NCBI RefSeq assembly: GCF_013314535.1
Contig: NZ_JABUAE010000001.1
Span: 372,001-436,000 of the forward strand
Origin: Bacillus sp. Xin1
GTDB lineage: Bacteria > Bacillota > Bacilli > Bacillales > Bacillaceae_G
Reading direction: 5' to 3'
Length of the DNA stretch: 64,000 nt
Shown one piece after another: positions 1 to 9,146 of this stretch; within the stretch, counting starts at the first letter, position 1, and each line of letters begins with the position of its first letter. The notes beneath the pieces were generated by a model. It was not told where the DNA came from, searched no databases, and saw only the letters and a program-made list of their open reading frames with translations. The position numbers were made by a program, and so were the translations under genes.

Positions 1-396
1 GCAGCTGGAGGCTGTCAAGCTGAGGTTGGTTCAGCAAGTGGAATGGCAGCTGCGGCAGCTGTTGAAATGGCTGGTGGAACACAAGAACAAGCAGCTACAG
101 CGATGGCGATTGCTTTAAAAAATATGCTAGGGTTAGTATGTGATCCGGTCGCTGGACTTGTAGAAGTCCCTTGTGTAAAACGTAATGCAGCAGGAGCTTC
201 AAATGCGATGATTGCGGCAGATTTATCACTAGCTGGTGTAACAAGTACAATTCCGTGTGATGAAGTGATTGAAGCGATGTTTAGAATTGGGCAAACGATG
301 CCAGTTGCTCTTCGTGAGACAGCAGAAGGTGGACTAGCAGCAACACCAACAGGTCGTCGCCTCCAAGAAGAGATTTTTGGAAAGAGTAGTAAATAA
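1..396 (+). CDS. sdaAA: L-serine dehydratase, alpha subunit (3' end only)
   Basis: The reading frame is already open at base 1 and ends with TAA at 394-396, so only the last 131 residues are present. They match the C-terminal part of the iron-sulfur L-serine ammonia-lyase alpha subunit, which deaminates serine to pyruvate in the cytoplasm. The visible segments, CDPVAGLVEVPCVKRNA followed by GLAATPTGR, are typical of that family and include cysteines of the sort that bind its cluster. The beta subunit gene would lie upstream, outside the window. A strong bidirectional hairpin follows. The family call is firm; the start cannot be seen. Confidence 0.92.
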   Translation, partial: AAGGCQAEVGSASGMAAAAAVEMAGGTQEQAATAMAIALKNMLGLVCDPVAGLVEVPCVKRNAAGASNAMIAADLSLAGVTSTIPCDEVIEAMFRIGQTMPVALRETAEGGLAATPTGRRLQEEIFGKSSK

Positions 397-415
397 GAGA
401 ACGTAGTTGTGATAC

Positions 416-446
416 AAGGAGCTCAGATGTATTTTCTGAGCTCCTT
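416..446. terminator. Bidirectional terminator, sdaAA / proC
   Basis: A perfect 12-bp inverted repeat (416-427 with 435-446) has a 7-nt loop and T/A-rich flanks. It lies between convergent sdaAA and proC and probably serves both. Confidence 0.8.
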
Positions 447-448
447 TA

Positions 449-1273
449 TTATTTTTCTAATGTTTTTCCAAGTTCATGAGATCGTTTTGTAGCTTGTGTA
501 ATACATGAGATAAGTGCTTGTTGGAAATCAAAGCTTTGTAACACTTCAATGCCGGTTTCTGTCGTTCCACCAGGAGAAGTAATTTCTTTTCGTAAGATAG
601 AAGGATGTTTTGTATTCGCTTTAAGCATTTCAGCCGCACCGATCATTGTTTGCAAAATAAGTGATTTAGCCACATCCTCTTCTAAGCCGATTTGTTTTGC
701 AGCCTCTTCCATTGCTTCAACTACGTAATATACATATGCAGGACCGCTTCCAGATAGTGCAGTAACAGCATGCATATGTTCTTCTTCTACCACTGAAACA
801 AGACCAATTGTTTCGAATAAAGATTTGGCCAGATGAACATGCTGCTCTGTTGCATGCAAGGATGGAGATATAGCCGTAGCTGATTTTAAAATAGCTGCTG
901 ATGTATTTGGCATCGCACGGATAATCGGAACCTTCTTTTGAAGCTGGCTTGTAATAGAATTTGTAGAAACACCTGCTAATAATGAAATGATGAGTTGATT
1001 ACTCTTTATATATTCTTTGAGAGGTACAATGGCTTCTGCTACATCTTTTGGCTTCATTGCTAGAAAGATAATATCTGCATGAGCTAGCAGTTCTGGTTTG
1101 TTGTGGGTTCCTTTAACACCATACTTTGCATGTAATTCCTGTAATCTTGTTTCATTGGAGCGGTTACTTACTGTAATTTGTTCACCTTTTACGACATTCG
1201 CATCTAACAAACCAGCGATGATTGCTTCAGCTATAGATCCAGCACCGAGAAAGGAAATTTTTTGAATAGACAT
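449..1273 (-). CDS. proC: Pyrroline-5-carboxylate reductase
   Basis: This 274-aa enzyme carries out the last step of proline synthesis, NAD(P)H-dependent reduction of 1-pyrroline-5-carboxylate. It starts with a Rossmann motif (GAGSIAEAI, near residues 10-18), has the MPNTSA segment mid-protein, and ends with the family signature around SPGGTTETGI. Length is normal for the family. The ATG at 1273 is preceded by a good GGAGG site. In B. subtilis the equivalent gene proI (yqjO) also sits next to yqjP and yqjQ, supporting orthology. It is divergent from yqjP with about 170 bp between them. Confidence 0.93.
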   Translation of the reverse strand: MSIQKISFLGAGSIAEAIIAGLLDANVVKGEQITVSNRSNETRLQELHAKYGVKGTHNKPELLAHADIIFLAMKPKDVAEAIVPLKEYIKSNQLIISLLAGVSTNSITSQLQKKVPIIRAMPNTSAAILKSATAISPSLHATEQHVHLAKSLFETIGLVSVVEEEHMHAVTALSGSGPAYVYYVVEAMEEAAKQIGLEEDVAKSLILQTMIGAAEMLKANTKHPSILRKEITSPGGTTETGIEVLQSFDFQQALISCITQATKRSHELGKTLEK

Positions 1274-1364
1274 GATGAAGCCTCCTTCATTTTTGTAAGA
1301 AAAACTTATGAATTTACATACATTCGTTTTATTATAGAAAACACCTTCTTTTTATCTGAAAATA

Positions 1365-1393
1365 ATGACAAATTTTTATGGAAGTTGTAAACT
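1365..1393 (+). promoter_or_regulatory. Candidate sigma-A promoter for yqjP-yqjQ
   Basis: ATGACA at 1365-1370 and TAAACT at 1388-1393 are 17 bp apart, about 50 bp ahead of yqjP. This is a weak match to consensus and is inferred from position and spacing only. Confidence 0.35.
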
Positions 1394-1440
1394 GAAGAGA
1401 GATTCATTTTTGAAACGGAGAGAGACAGGGGGGCATAAAT

Positions 1441-2394
1441 ATGCTAGCAATTCACCGAATGGAGATTCCTGTTCCATTTGCAGTTGAGACAGTTAATGTA
1501 TTTTTAGTTGAAGGGGAGTCATTAACACTAATTGATACAGGGACAAATACAGAAGGGGCTAAGGCGGCGTTAGAAATACAATTGGGGAATTTAGGGTATA
1601 AGGTTGAAGATATTGAGACAGTCGTGATTACACATCATCATGCTGACCATTGTGGACTGTTAAATGCATTTTCTGAGAAGACGAACATTGTGGGGCATCC
1701 TTGGAATGAACCATGGATTACGCAAGATTCTGAGTTTCTAAAGCGTTATCAACGTTTTTTTAAAGAGGCCTCATTACAGTTTGGAGTTCCAGAAGTATTT
1801 TTGAAAGATGATGCGTCACTTGTCTTAAAGACACTTAAATATTCTTGTAATAGATCATTAACGCATACTGTAAGAGAAGGAGATAGAATTGAATCATTAC
1901 CTGAGTTTATAGTCATTGAAACACCTGGGCATGCTTCAACTCACATTTCGTTATATAGAGAGCGAGATGGGTTGTTAATTGGTGGAGATGCTTTAATTAG
2001 CCATATTTCTTCGAATCCAATATTAGAACCACCGTATGAAGGACAGACGGAACGAGCGCAGCCTTTATTACAATATAATCAAACATTAAAACGCTTAAGT
2101 AACATGAATATTTCACGGATTTTATCAGGTCATGGAGAAGACATTGTGAATGTGAAAGGGCTGATAGAGGGAAGATTGCAAAAGCAAGAAACGCGTGCGT
2201 TTAAAGTATTAGAATTATTAAAAGAAAAACCGATGACAGCCTTTGAAGTATGTGTGAAATTATTTCCAGTATTATATAAAGAACAATTGCCACTTACGAT
2301 TTCAGAAACAGTTGGACAATTAGACTTTTTAGCATATAATCAACAAGTGATGATTGATGAATCGTCGCCACAATTGATTTATTATGCAAAGTAG
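1441..2394 (+). CDS. yqjP: Metallo-beta-lactamase-fold hydrolase, YqjP-like
   Basis: A 317-aa protein of the metallo-beta-lactamase superfamily. The metal-binding HxHxDH motif is visible as HHHADHCG near residue 66; later histidines (TPGHAST and SGHGED) complete a two-metal site. The C-terminal ~90 residues look like the helical winged domain common in this subgroup. The substrate is unknown; thioester or glyoxalase-II-type hydrolysis is the family range. A GGGGGG ribosome site precedes ATG 1441. The stop at 2394 lies nine bases before the ATG of yqjQ, so the two are probably co-transcribed. Confidence 0.85.
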   Translation: MLAIHRMEIPVPFAVETVNVFLVEGESLTLIDTGTNTEGAKAALEIQLGNLGYKVEDIETVVITHHHADHCGLLNAFSEKTNIVGHPWNEPWITQDSEFLKRYQRFFKEASLQFGVPEVFLKDDASLVLKTLKYSCNRSLTHTVREGDRIESLPEFIVIETPGHASTHISLYRERDGLLIGGDALISHISSNPILEPPYEGQTERAQPLLQYNQTLKRLSNMNISRILSGHGEDIVNVKGLIEGRLQKQETRAFKVLELLKEKPMTAFEVCVKLFPVLYKEQLPLTISETVGQLDFLAYNQQVMIDESSPQLIYYAK

Positions 2395-2403
2395 GTGACA
2401 GCA

Positions 2404-3198
2404 ATGACAAGACGTTTACAAGAAAAAGTAATCGTCATTACAGGTGCTTCTAGTGGAATTGGTGAACAAATTGCGATGCAAGTTGCAGCAGAGGGCGCGA
2501 TTCCTGTCTTAATAGCGCGAACAGAGGAAAAACTACGAGTATTAGCAGAAAAGATTAAAACGACTTACAATACGCCTTGCTATTATTATGTATTAGATGT
2601 AAGTGACGAAGCAGAGGTTGATACTGTTTTTGCAAGAGTATTAAAAGATGCAGGGCAAATTGATATATTGGTAAATAATGCGGGTTTTGGTATTTTCAAA
2701 ACGTTTGAAGAAGCATCTATGGCTGAAGTGAAAGATATGTTTCAGGTTAATGTATTTGGATTAGTCGCTTGTACGAAAGCGGTATTACCTCATATGCTAG
2801 AGAGAAATAATGGACAAATTATTAATGTTGCTTCGTTAGCAGGGAAAATTGCAACGCCAAAATCTAGTGCATATGCCGCAACGAAACATGCGGTATTAGG
2901 GTTTACGAATAGTTTACGCATGGAGCTCGCAAGTACAAATATTCATGTGACAGCAATTAATCCAGGGCCAATTGACACAAACTTTTTTAATATTGCGGAT
3001 CAATCCGGTACATATGTAAAAAACATGGGGCGTTACATGTTAAAGCCAACATACGTAGCAGATCAAATTGTAAAAGCAATGCAAACGAAAAAACGTGAAG
3101 TGAATTTACCGAAATGGATGAGTGTTGGACCCAAACTTTTTGCACTATTTCCGGGGTTGTTTGAACGTGTAGCAGGTAAATCATTAAGTAAAAAATAG
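2404..3198 (+). CDS. yqjQ: Short-chain dehydrogenase/reductase, YqjQ-like
   Basis: A 264-aa classical SDR oxidoreductase. The cofactor motif TGASSGIG is near the N-terminus, NNAG is mid-protein, and the catalytic Ser...Tyr-x3-Lys appears as SAYAATKHA. The substrate cannot be read from sequence. I chose ATG 2404 because AGGTGA (2393-2398) lies at proper distance from it; an in-frame GTG at 2395 lies inside that ribosome site and is an unlikely start. It is the second gene of a yqjP-yqjQ pair and ends in a long hairpin. Confidence 0.86.
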   Translation: MTRRLQEKVIVITGASSGIGEQIAMQVAAEGAIPVLIARTEEKLRVLAEKIKTTYNTPCYYYVLDVSDEAEVDTVFARVLKDAGQIDILVNNAGFGIFKTFEEASMAEVKDMFQVNVFGLVACTKAVLPHMLERNNGQIINVASLAGKIATPKSSAYAATKHAVLGFTNSLRMELASTNIHVTAINPGPIDTNFFNIADQSGTYVKNMGRYMLKPTYVADQIVKAMQTKKREVNLPKWMSVGPKLFALFPGLFERVAGKSLSKK

Positions 3199-3229
3199 GA
3201 GATTTCCAAATGGAAATCTCCTATTTTTT
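3190..3229. terminator. Bidirectional terminator, yqjQ / yqzH
   Basis: A perfect 18-bp inverted repeat (3190-3207 with 3212-3229) with a 4-nt loop and runs of A and T on its two sides terminates both converging genes. The yqjQ stop codon lies within it. Confidence 0.9.
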
Positions 3230-3413
3230 ATTTTCCTGTAATATATTCATAAACAATGTCCTCAATTGCTTCATATACATCGATAGTAGGTTCCGAATGA
3301 ATCATTGTTTGGATATTTTGAATTAAAATTTCCTCATCTTCTTTTGAAACAGGTTTACATTGATATTGCCGAAAACTTTTTATTAACATCTTTTCGATTA
3401 ATTTTTCGTTCAT
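3228..3413 (-). CDS. yqzH: Small YqzH-like protein
   Basis: A 61-aa acidic cytoplasmic protein with no membrane segment and no known function. It resembles the YqzH family found next to yqjQ in Bacillus. I start it at ATG 3413, where GGGGA lies five bases upstream; an in-frame upstream ATG at 3431 has no ribosome site and would add only six residues. It shares its terminator with yqjQ. Confidence 0.6.
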   Translation of the reverse strand: MNEKLIEKMLIKSFRQYQCKPVSKEDEEILIQNIQTMIHSEPTIDVYEAIEDIVYEYITGK

Positions 3414-3556
3414 CTTTTTCCCCGCTCGCATGTATAAATGTATTGTTTTTATTGTACTTGAAGTACATAAAAAATACTAGTATACATCTATTTTGTATAA
3501 AAAATTCATATATGTTTATTGTTTTTCTAGAAAAATTAAGAATTTAAAGCCTTTAA

Positions 3557-3602
3557 AATTAATAAATATTTAATTGACTTTATAAATATACAATATTATA
3601 AT
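3557..3602 (+). promoter_or_regulatory. argC promoter with overlapping ARG-box-like sites
   Basis: TTGACT (3574-3579) and a perfect TATAAT (3597-3602) are 17 bp apart. The 18 bases at 3557-3574 match 14 of 18 positions of the AhrC/ArgR ARG-box consensus of B. subtilis, and 3577-3594 match about 12. Two tandem boxes covering the -35 and spacer would suit arginine-dependent repression of argCJBDF. The promoter is convincing; the operators are an inference in an AT-rich stretch. Confidence 0.6.
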
Positions 3603-3639
3603 CATACTTAATTTAAAGAATCGATATAAGGAGGAGCGT

Positions 3640-4677
3640 ATGAAAGTCGCGATTATTGGAGCAACTGGATATGGAGGAATTGAGTTAATCAGGTTGTTGC
3701 ATCACCATCCATATTTTTCGATGGCATCTCTTCACTCTTTTTCACAAGTAGGAGAACAAATAACAAATACATATCCGCATTTACGAAATGTTATTGTCCA
3801 TACATTACAAGAAATCGACGTAGAAGTGATAGCGAAGGAGGCTAGTATTGTATTTTTAGCGACGCCGGCAGGAGTTTCGGCGCATATGACGCCGCGCTTG
3901 CTAGCGGCTGGTTTAAAAGTTATTGATTTATCTGGTGATTTTCGTATGCTGGATCCTCATGTATATGAAACATGGTATAAAAAGCCTGCTGCAAAGGAAG
4001 AGATTCTTCAAAAGGCAGTGTATGGATTGAGTGAATGGAAAAAATCAGCTATTCAAGGTGCAGAATTAGTTGCAAATCCAGGATGTTTTGCAACAGCGGC
4101 ACTATTAGCAGCGGCACCATTAATGCGAGGCGGGATGATAGAGGAAGAATCACTTATCATCGATGCAAAATCAGGGGTGTCAGGAGCAGGAAAGACACCG
4201 ACAACAGTGACTCATTTTCCAGAGTTATATGATAATTTCCGTATCTATAAGGTAAATGAGCATCAGCATGTTCCAGAGATTGAGCAAATGCTTACCGAGT
4301 GGAATGCACAGGCAAAACCAATTACATTTAGCACACATTTAATTCCGATATCAAGAGGAATTATGGTTACTCTCTATGCAAAAGCAAAACGAGATATCAG
4401 TGCACAGGTATTACAGAAGCTATATGAAGAAACGTATTGTCATGCTCCTTTTGTTCGTATTCGTCCTAAAGGGGGGTTTCCAAGTCCAAAAGAGGTGAGA
4501 GGTTCAAATTATTGTGATATTGGAACGGCTTATGATGAACGAACAGGACGTATTACAATTGTTTCTGTTATCGATAATATGATGAAGGGAGCTGCTGGGC
4601 AAGCAGTTCAAAACGCAAACTTATTAACAGGACTAGAGGAAACAGAAGGATTAGAATATATACCGCTCTATCTATAA
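3640..4677 (+). CDS. argC: N-acetyl-gamma-glutamyl-phosphate reductase
   Basis: A 345-aa NADPH-dependent reductase, third step of arginine synthesis. The N-terminal GATGYGG binds the cofactor, and the catalytic cysteine sits in NPGCFAT near residue 148. Start ATG 3640 follows an excellent AAGGAGG. It is the first gene of a five-gene operon, argC-argJ-argB-argD-argF, with gaps of about 12 bp or overlaps throughout. The order and length are those of Bacillus. Confidence 0.96.
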   Translation: MKVAIIGATGYGGIELIRLLHHHPYFSMASLHSFSQVGEQITNTYPHLRNVIVHTLQEIDVEVIAKEASIVFLATPAGVSAHMTPRLLAAGLKVIDLSGDFRMLDPHVYETWYKKPAAKEEILQKAVYGLSEWKKSAIQGAELVANPGCFATAALLAAAPLMRGGMIEEESLIIDAKSGVSGAGKTPTTVTHFPELYDNFRIYKVNEHQHVPEIEQMLTEWNAQAKPITFSTHLIPISRGIMVTLYAKAKRDISAQVLQKLYEETYCHAPFVRIRPKGGFPSPKEVRGSNYCDIGTAYDERTGRITIVSVIDNMMKGAAGQAVQNANLLTGLEETEGLEYIPLYL

Positions 4678-4689
4678 GGGGGAAGAAGA

Positions 4690-5916
4690 ATGATGATTGG
4701 AGCAGATTCCATTATAAAAGTTGTAAGTGGATCAATTGTAACACCAAAGGGTTTTTCTGCGATTGGGATTCAGGCTGGATTGAAAAAAGGGAAAAAAGAT
4801 ATGGGAGCAATTGTTTGTGATGTTCCTGCTAATTGCGGAGCTGTATATACAACAAATCCATTTCAAGCTGCACCAGTGCAAGTTACAAAAGAAAGTATAG
4901 GGGTGGAGGGGAAATTGCAAGCAATTGTTGTAAATAGCGGAAATGCAAATGCTTGTACAGGAATGCAGGGATTACAAGATGCGTATGAAATGAGAACGTT
5001 GGCTGCGAAACAATTCCATGTAAAAGAAAATCACGTGGCAGTCGCTTCAACAGGTGTTATTGGAGTTCCTTTACCAATGGAAGCAATTCGTCCTGGTATT
5101 CTATCTCTCATACCATCGAAAGAAAAAGAGAAAGCAACTGCATTTTATGAATCGATTGTAACAACGGACCTTGTTACAAAGCAATCGTGTTATCAGTTAA
5201 TGATTGAAGGAAAAGAAGTAACAATTGCAGGGGCAGCAAAAGGCTCTGGTATGATTCATCCGAATATGGCGACGATGCTTAGTTTTATTACAACAGATGT
5301 AAATATAGAGCAAGAAGCAATCCAACTAGCATTATCACAAGTTACGAATCATACATTTAATCAAATTACTGTGGATGGAGATACATCCACAAATGATATG
5401 GTCGTTGTGATGGCAAGTGGATTATCAGGAACAACTGTTATTCATGCCGATCATGCAGAGTGGGAAAAATTTATGTTTGCTTTGCAAAAGGTATGTGAGG
5501 ATTTAGCGAAGCAAATTGCTAAAGATGGTGAAGGTGCTACTAAGTTAGTGGAAGTGAATGTATATGGGGCACGAACAGTAGAAGAAGGGAATAAGGTTGC
5601 CAAACAAATTGTTGGATCAAGTCTTGTGAAAACAGCAATGTACGGTGAAGATGCAAATTGGGGTCGCATTATTAGTGCGATTGGGCAAAGTGGAGTTGCT
5701 ATTGAACCTCATGCTGTCGATATTGCTGTTCAGTCTATTTTTGTTTTACAAAGCAGTGAGCCACAAATATTCTCCCAAAAGGAAATGAAACAAAAATTAA
5801 AGCAATCTGAAATTGTTATTGATGTTTATTTGCATCTTGGAGAGGAAAAAGGGAGAGCCTGGGGCTGCGACTTAAGTTATGAATATGTGAAAATAAATGC
5901 TTGTTATCGTACGTAA
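4690..5916 (+). CDS. argJ: Bifunctional glutamate N-acetyltransferase / amino-acid acetyltransferase (ArgJ)
   Basis: A 408-aa ArgJ, which moves the acetyl group from N-acetylornithine to glutamate and in Bacillus can also use acetyl-CoA. It cleaves itself before a conserved threonine, visible in MIHPNMATML near residue 195-200; both halves are present. No argA is in the operon, as expected for the cyclic pathway. Start ATG 4690 follows AAGGGGG; the ATG at 4693 is an equally possible start one codon later. Confidence 0.95.
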   Translation: MMIGADSIIKVVSGSIVTPKGFSAIGIQAGLKKGKKDMGAIVCDVPANCGAVYTTNPFQAAPVQVTKESIGVEGKLQAIVVNSGNANACTGMQGLQDAYEMRTLAAKQFHVKENHVAVASTGVIGVPLPMEAIRPGILSLIPSKEKEKATAFYESIVTTDLVTKQSCYQLMIEGKEVTIAGAAKGSGMIHPNMATMLSFITTDVNIEQEAIQLALSQVTNHTFNQITVDGDTSTNDMVVVMASGLSGTTVIHADHAEWEKFMFALQKVCEDLAKQIAKDGEGATKLVEVNVYGARTVEEGNKVAKQIVGSSLVKTAMYGEDANWGRIISAIGQSGVAIEPHAVDIAVQSIFVLQSSEPQIFSQKEMKQKLKQSEIVIDVYLHLGEEKGRAWGCDLSYEYVKINACYRT

Positions 5917-5927
5917 GGAGAGAAAAG

Positions 5928-6695
5928 ATGAGCGAGTATATCGTAGTAAAATGCGGTGGTAGTATGTTAGATCGTTTAGACCATATGTTTTTTGATTGTA
6001 TAAAGCAACTGAAGAAAAAATATCAAGTTATTGTTGTTCACGGTGGTGGACCAGACATTGATGCAAAGCTAAAACAAGTTAATATTCCAATTGAAAAAAA
6101 GAATGGGCTACGTGTGACAACGAAAGAAGTAATGGATATTGTTCAAATGGTTTTATGTGGAAGTACGAATAAAAAAATAGTGATGAATTTTCAAAAGCAT
6201 GGTTTGCATGCAATTGGAGTATCTGGTTGTGACGGGAAATTACTTCAAGTTCAGCCGCTTGATGAGGGGATTGGATATGTTGGTGAAGTTAGCAGTGTAG
6301 AGACTTCTCTATTAAAAGGATTACTAGATTTAAACTATATCCCGGTCATTGCTCCGATTGGAATAAGAGGAGATCAAGTTTATAACATAAATGCAGATAC
6401 TGCTGCAGCGGGAATTGCATATGCGCTTGGAGCAAAAGAACTGCTCTTTATTACGGATGTAGACGGAGTATTGTGTAAAGGAGAATTATTAAAGAATACG
6501 GATGAAACAGAGCTTTTACAGCTCATAGAAAAAGGAGTTATTACAGGGGGAATGATTCCGAAAATACAGGCTGCTCTTACCTCGATAAAGATGGGGGTCA
6601 AGCATGCCAGCATTGTAAATGGTACAAAAATTTTTATCGGAACATCGGGTGAATGGATTGGAACGACAGTAACAAAAGGGGTGAGTATCGGATGA
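5928..6695 (+). CDS. argB: Acetylglutamate kinase
   Basis: A 255-aa amino-acid kinase that phosphorylates N-acetylglutamate, second step of the pathway. The lysine-glycine motif KCGGSM near residue 8 and HGGGPDID near residue 41 form the nucleotide and substrate sites. ATG 5928 is chosen because AAGGAG lies seven bases upstream, whereas an in-frame ATG at 5901 lies inside argJ without a ribosome site. It follows argJ by 11 bp and overlaps argD by four bases (ATGA). Confidence 0.95.
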   Translation: MSEYIVVKCGGSMLDRLDHMFFDCIKQLKKKYQVIVVHGGGPDIDAKLKQVNIPIEKKNGLRVTTKEVMDIVQMVLCGSTNKKIVMNFQKHGLHAIGVSGCDGKLLQVQPLDEGIGYVGEVSSVETSLLKGLLDLNYIPVIAPIGIRGDQVYNINADTAAAGIAYALGAKELLFITDVDGVLCKGELLKNTDETELLQLIEKGVITGGMIPKIQAALTSIKMGVKHASIVNGTKIFIGTSGEWIGTTVTKGVSIG

Positions 6696-7852
6696 GTAGC
6701 TATATATTTCCGACATATGGGAGGCGCAGTATTGAAATTGTTCAAGGAACTGGAGCAACGGTTATAGATGAAAATGAGAAAGAGTATTTAGATTTTACTT
6801 CTGGAATCGCTGTATGTAATTTAGGACATTGTCATCCTGTGCTTGTAGAAGCAATGACAAAGCAATTACAGGAAATTTGGCATATATCTAACCTTTTTCC
6901 ACACAAGGTACAAGAAAAGGTAGCTGCACTATTAACAGAGGGACGTGATTTAGATTATGTGTTCTTTTGTAATAGCGGAGCGGAAGCGAATGAAGCAGCA
7001 CTTAAATTAGCACGTAAGCATACAGGGAAATCTCTTGTTTTAACATTTCAGCAGTCTTTTCATGGTAGAACGTTTGGAACAATGAGTGCAACTGGACAAG
7101 AGAAGGTTAAATTGGGGTTCGGACCACTTCTACCGTCTTTTTTACATATTCCTTTTAATGATATAGAAGCGATTAAGGAGGCAATGAATGAAAAAGTAGC
7201 TGCAGTTATGGTGGAAGTTGTTCAAGGAGAGGGTGGCGTTTTACCTGCTGATATTTCTTTTTTACAAGAGATAGAACAGTTATGTAGACAATATGGAGCT
7301 CTTTATATAATAGACGAGGTACAAACTGGAATAGGAAGAACAGGGACATTGTTTGCTTATGAACAGACGGGAACATCCCCAGATATTGTTACAGCGGCAA
7401 AAGCACTTGGAAATGGTATTCCGGTTGGAGCAATGCTTGGAAGGAAAGAGCTTATGGTTGCATTTACAGCCGGGGTGCATGGCTCTACCTTTGGTGGAAA
7501 TTATATGGCAATGACAGCAGCGAAAGAGGTACTACAAATTATAAAGCAACCATCTTTTTTACAAGAAGTTAATGTAAAGGGAGAATATTTATTACAAAAA
7601 CTAAAAAAAGAATTACATGATATGGAATGGATTACTGCTATTCGCGGAAAAGGCCTTATGATTGGAGTCGTTTGTAAGTGTGACGTCGCATCAATGATAG
7701 AACAGTTAGAACAAGAAGGGCTACTTGTATTACAAGCTGGAACCAATGTTTTACGACTTTTACCACCACTTATTGTAACGAATGAAGAAATAGATAAAGC
7801 AGTAAATATAATGAAAAAAGTCATATGTTCGCAAAAATCATCAATAGTATAA
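6692..7852 (+). CDS. argD: Acetylornithine aminotransferase
   Basis: A 386-aa class III PLP aminotransferase that converts N-acetylglutamate semialdehyde to N-acetylornithine. SGAEANEAALK is near the cofactor phosphate site, DEVQTGIGRTG contains the aspartate that contacts the PLP ring, and the Schiff-base lysine lies in AAKALGNG. Start ATG 6692 overlaps the argB stop and is preceded by GGGGTGA; an upstream in-frame ATG at 6653 would extend into argB without a site. Confidence 0.95.
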   Translation: MSSYIFPTYGRRSIEIVQGTGATVIDENEKEYLDFTSGIAVCNLGHCHPVLVEAMTKQLQEIWHISNLFPHKVQEKVAALLTEGRDLDYVFFCNSGAEANEAALKLARKHTGKSLVLTFQQSFHGRTFGTMSATGQEKVKLGFGPLLPSFLHIPFNDIEAIKEAMNEKVAAVMVEVVQGEGGVLPADISFLQEIEQLCRQYGALYIIDEVQTGIGRTGTLFAYEQTGTSPDIVTAAKALGNGIPVGAMLGRKELMVAFTAGVHGSTFGGNYMAMTAAKEVLQIIKQPSFLQEVNVKGEYLLQKLKKELHDMEWITAIRGKGLMIGVVCKCDVASMIEQLEQEGLLVLQAGTNVLRLLPPLIVTNEEIDKAVNIMKKVICSQKSSIV

Positions 7853-7864
7853 GGGGGATTTTCT

Positions 7865-8818
7865 ATGTCAACTATTCAAGTACCGAAATTACAAACGAAA
7901 GATCTTTTAACATTGGAAGAACTAGCACAAGAGGAAATAATTGCGCTAATTGAATTTGCTATTTATTTGAAAAAGAATAAACATGAACCTTTATTGGACG
8001 GGAAAATATTAGGACTCATTTTTGATAAACATTCAACTCGTACGCGTGTTTCTTTCGAAGCAGGGATGGTACAACTCGGTGGGCATGGAATGTTTCTAAG
8101 TGGAAAAGAAATGCAGCTTGGCAGAGGAGAAAGTGTTTCAGACACGGCGAAAGTATTATCTCAGTACATTGATGGAATTATGATTCGTACATTTTCACAC
8201 GCGGATGTAGAGGAGCTTGCGAAAGAAGCAAGTATTCCTGTTATCAATGGATTGACAGATGATCATCATCCGTGTCAGGCATTAGCAGATTTGATGACAA
8301 TTTATGAAGAAGTCCATACATTTAAAGGAATTAAACTAGCTTACGTAGGTGATGGAAATAACGTATGCCACTCTTTACTTTTGGCAAGTGCAAAAGTCGG
8401 TATGCATATGACAGTAGCCACTCCTCCAGGATATGAACCAAATGAACAAATTGTAAAGCGTGCACTAGAAATTGCAAATGAAACGGGAGCGAATATTGAA
8501 ATTTTGAATAAACCGGAGTTGGCAGCGAAAGATGCAGATTTTATCTATACTGATGTTTGGATGAGTATGGGGCAAGAAGATACGGAAGGGAAATATAATT
8601 TATTCGAGCCGTTTCAAGTGAACGAAAAACTTGTTCAGCATGCGAAAGCGACGTATCGTTTCTTACATTGTTTACCTGCTCATCGTGAAGAGGAAGTAAC
8701 AGGAGCAATTATAGACGGGCCTTCTTCCGTTGTCTTTGAGCAAGCGGGGAACAGATTGCACGCTCAGAAAGCATTATTGGTAAGTTTATTTCAAAATGCG
8801 AAAGGGCTTTCTAAATAG
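7865..8818 (+). CDS. argF: Ornithine carbamoyltransferase, anabolic
   Basis: A 317-aa enzyme that makes citrulline from ornithine and carbamoyl phosphate. The carbamoyl-phosphate motif STRTR is near residue 58, and the ornithine-side [10 protein letters not shown] near residue 269. Its position as last gene of argCJBDF makes the anabolic role (ArgF rather than catabolic ArcB) very likely. It follows argD by 12 bp with AAGGGGG ahead of ATG 7865. No obvious intrinsic terminator follows, so some read-through into the next small gene is possible. Confidence 0.95.
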   Translation: MSTIQVPKLQTKDLLTLEELAQEEIIALIEFAIYLKKNKHEPLLDGKILGLIFDKHSTRTRVSFEAGMVQLGGHGMFLSGKEMQLGRGESVSDTAKVLSQYIDGIMIRTFSHADVEELAKEASIPVINGLTDDHHPCQALADLMTIYEEVHTFKGIKLAYVGDGNNVCHSLLLASAKVGMHMTVATPPGYEPNEQIVKRALEIANETGANIEILNKPELAAKDADFIYTDVWMSMGQEDTEGKYNLFEPFQVNEKLVQHAKATYRFLHCLPAHREEEVTGAIIDGPSSVVFEQAGNRLHAQKALLVSLFQNAKGLSK

Positions 8819-8945
8819 AGGGGGCTTCCGTATATAATTTATGAAAAAACACATGTTATAGTATGTAAATTACTTGTACAAATATAAAGAATGTCACATT
8901 CATTTTCTACCTTGAATATGTTTAAGAAAAAGGGGGAGAAGATAA

Positions 8946-9119
8946 ATGTATTATTACTATGTACCTCAAGTATATCGATATGTGAATTATTATCCCGCTC
9001 CTTATACACGGCAACAGGTTCAAGTATATCAGCAGGCGCAATCTTCTCAGGAAATAAGACCATATTTAATGACATGGCCATATTCAAATTCATATTATGG
9101 AAATTATTATGAATCGTAA
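8946..9119 (+). CDS. Tyrosine-rich 57-aa protein, unknown function
   Basis: An ORF of 57 codons, ATG 8946 to TAA 9117-9119, with GGGGGAG at 8932-8938 seven bases before the ATG. Sixteen of 57 residues are tyrosine, beginning MYYYYVPQVYRYVNYY, along with many Gln and Pro, and no membrane segment. I do not recognise the family. Tyr/Gln-rich small proteins of this kind are common in the cross-linked coat of Bacillus spores, so a coat or exosporium role is a guess from composition. The gene ends directly in a strong terminator stem. An overlapping 73-codon frame at 8891-9112 has no comparable ribosome site. Confidence 0.6.
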   Translation: MYYYYVPQVYRYVNYYPAPYTRQQVQVYQQAQSSQEIRPYLMTWPYSNSYYGNYYES

Positions 9120-9146
9120 AGCTGCTTCTTTTGGAAGCAGCTTTAC
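9116..9146. terminator. Bidirectional terminator after tyrosine-rich ORF / marR
   Basis: A perfect 13-bp inverted repeat (9116-9128 with 9134-9146) with a 5-nt loop lies between the convergent small gene and the MarR gene. Confidence 0.85.

Noticed and set aside
3305-3547. Forward 80-codon frame opposite yqzH
   Set aside because: No ribosome site; it overlaps a plausible small gene on the other strand and continues into AT-rich promoter sequence.
8891-9112. A 73-codon forward frame overlapping the tyrosine-rich ORF
   Set aside because: It has no ribosome site at its ATG, while the 57-codon frame has GGGGGAG at ideal spacing and a terminator at its stop.
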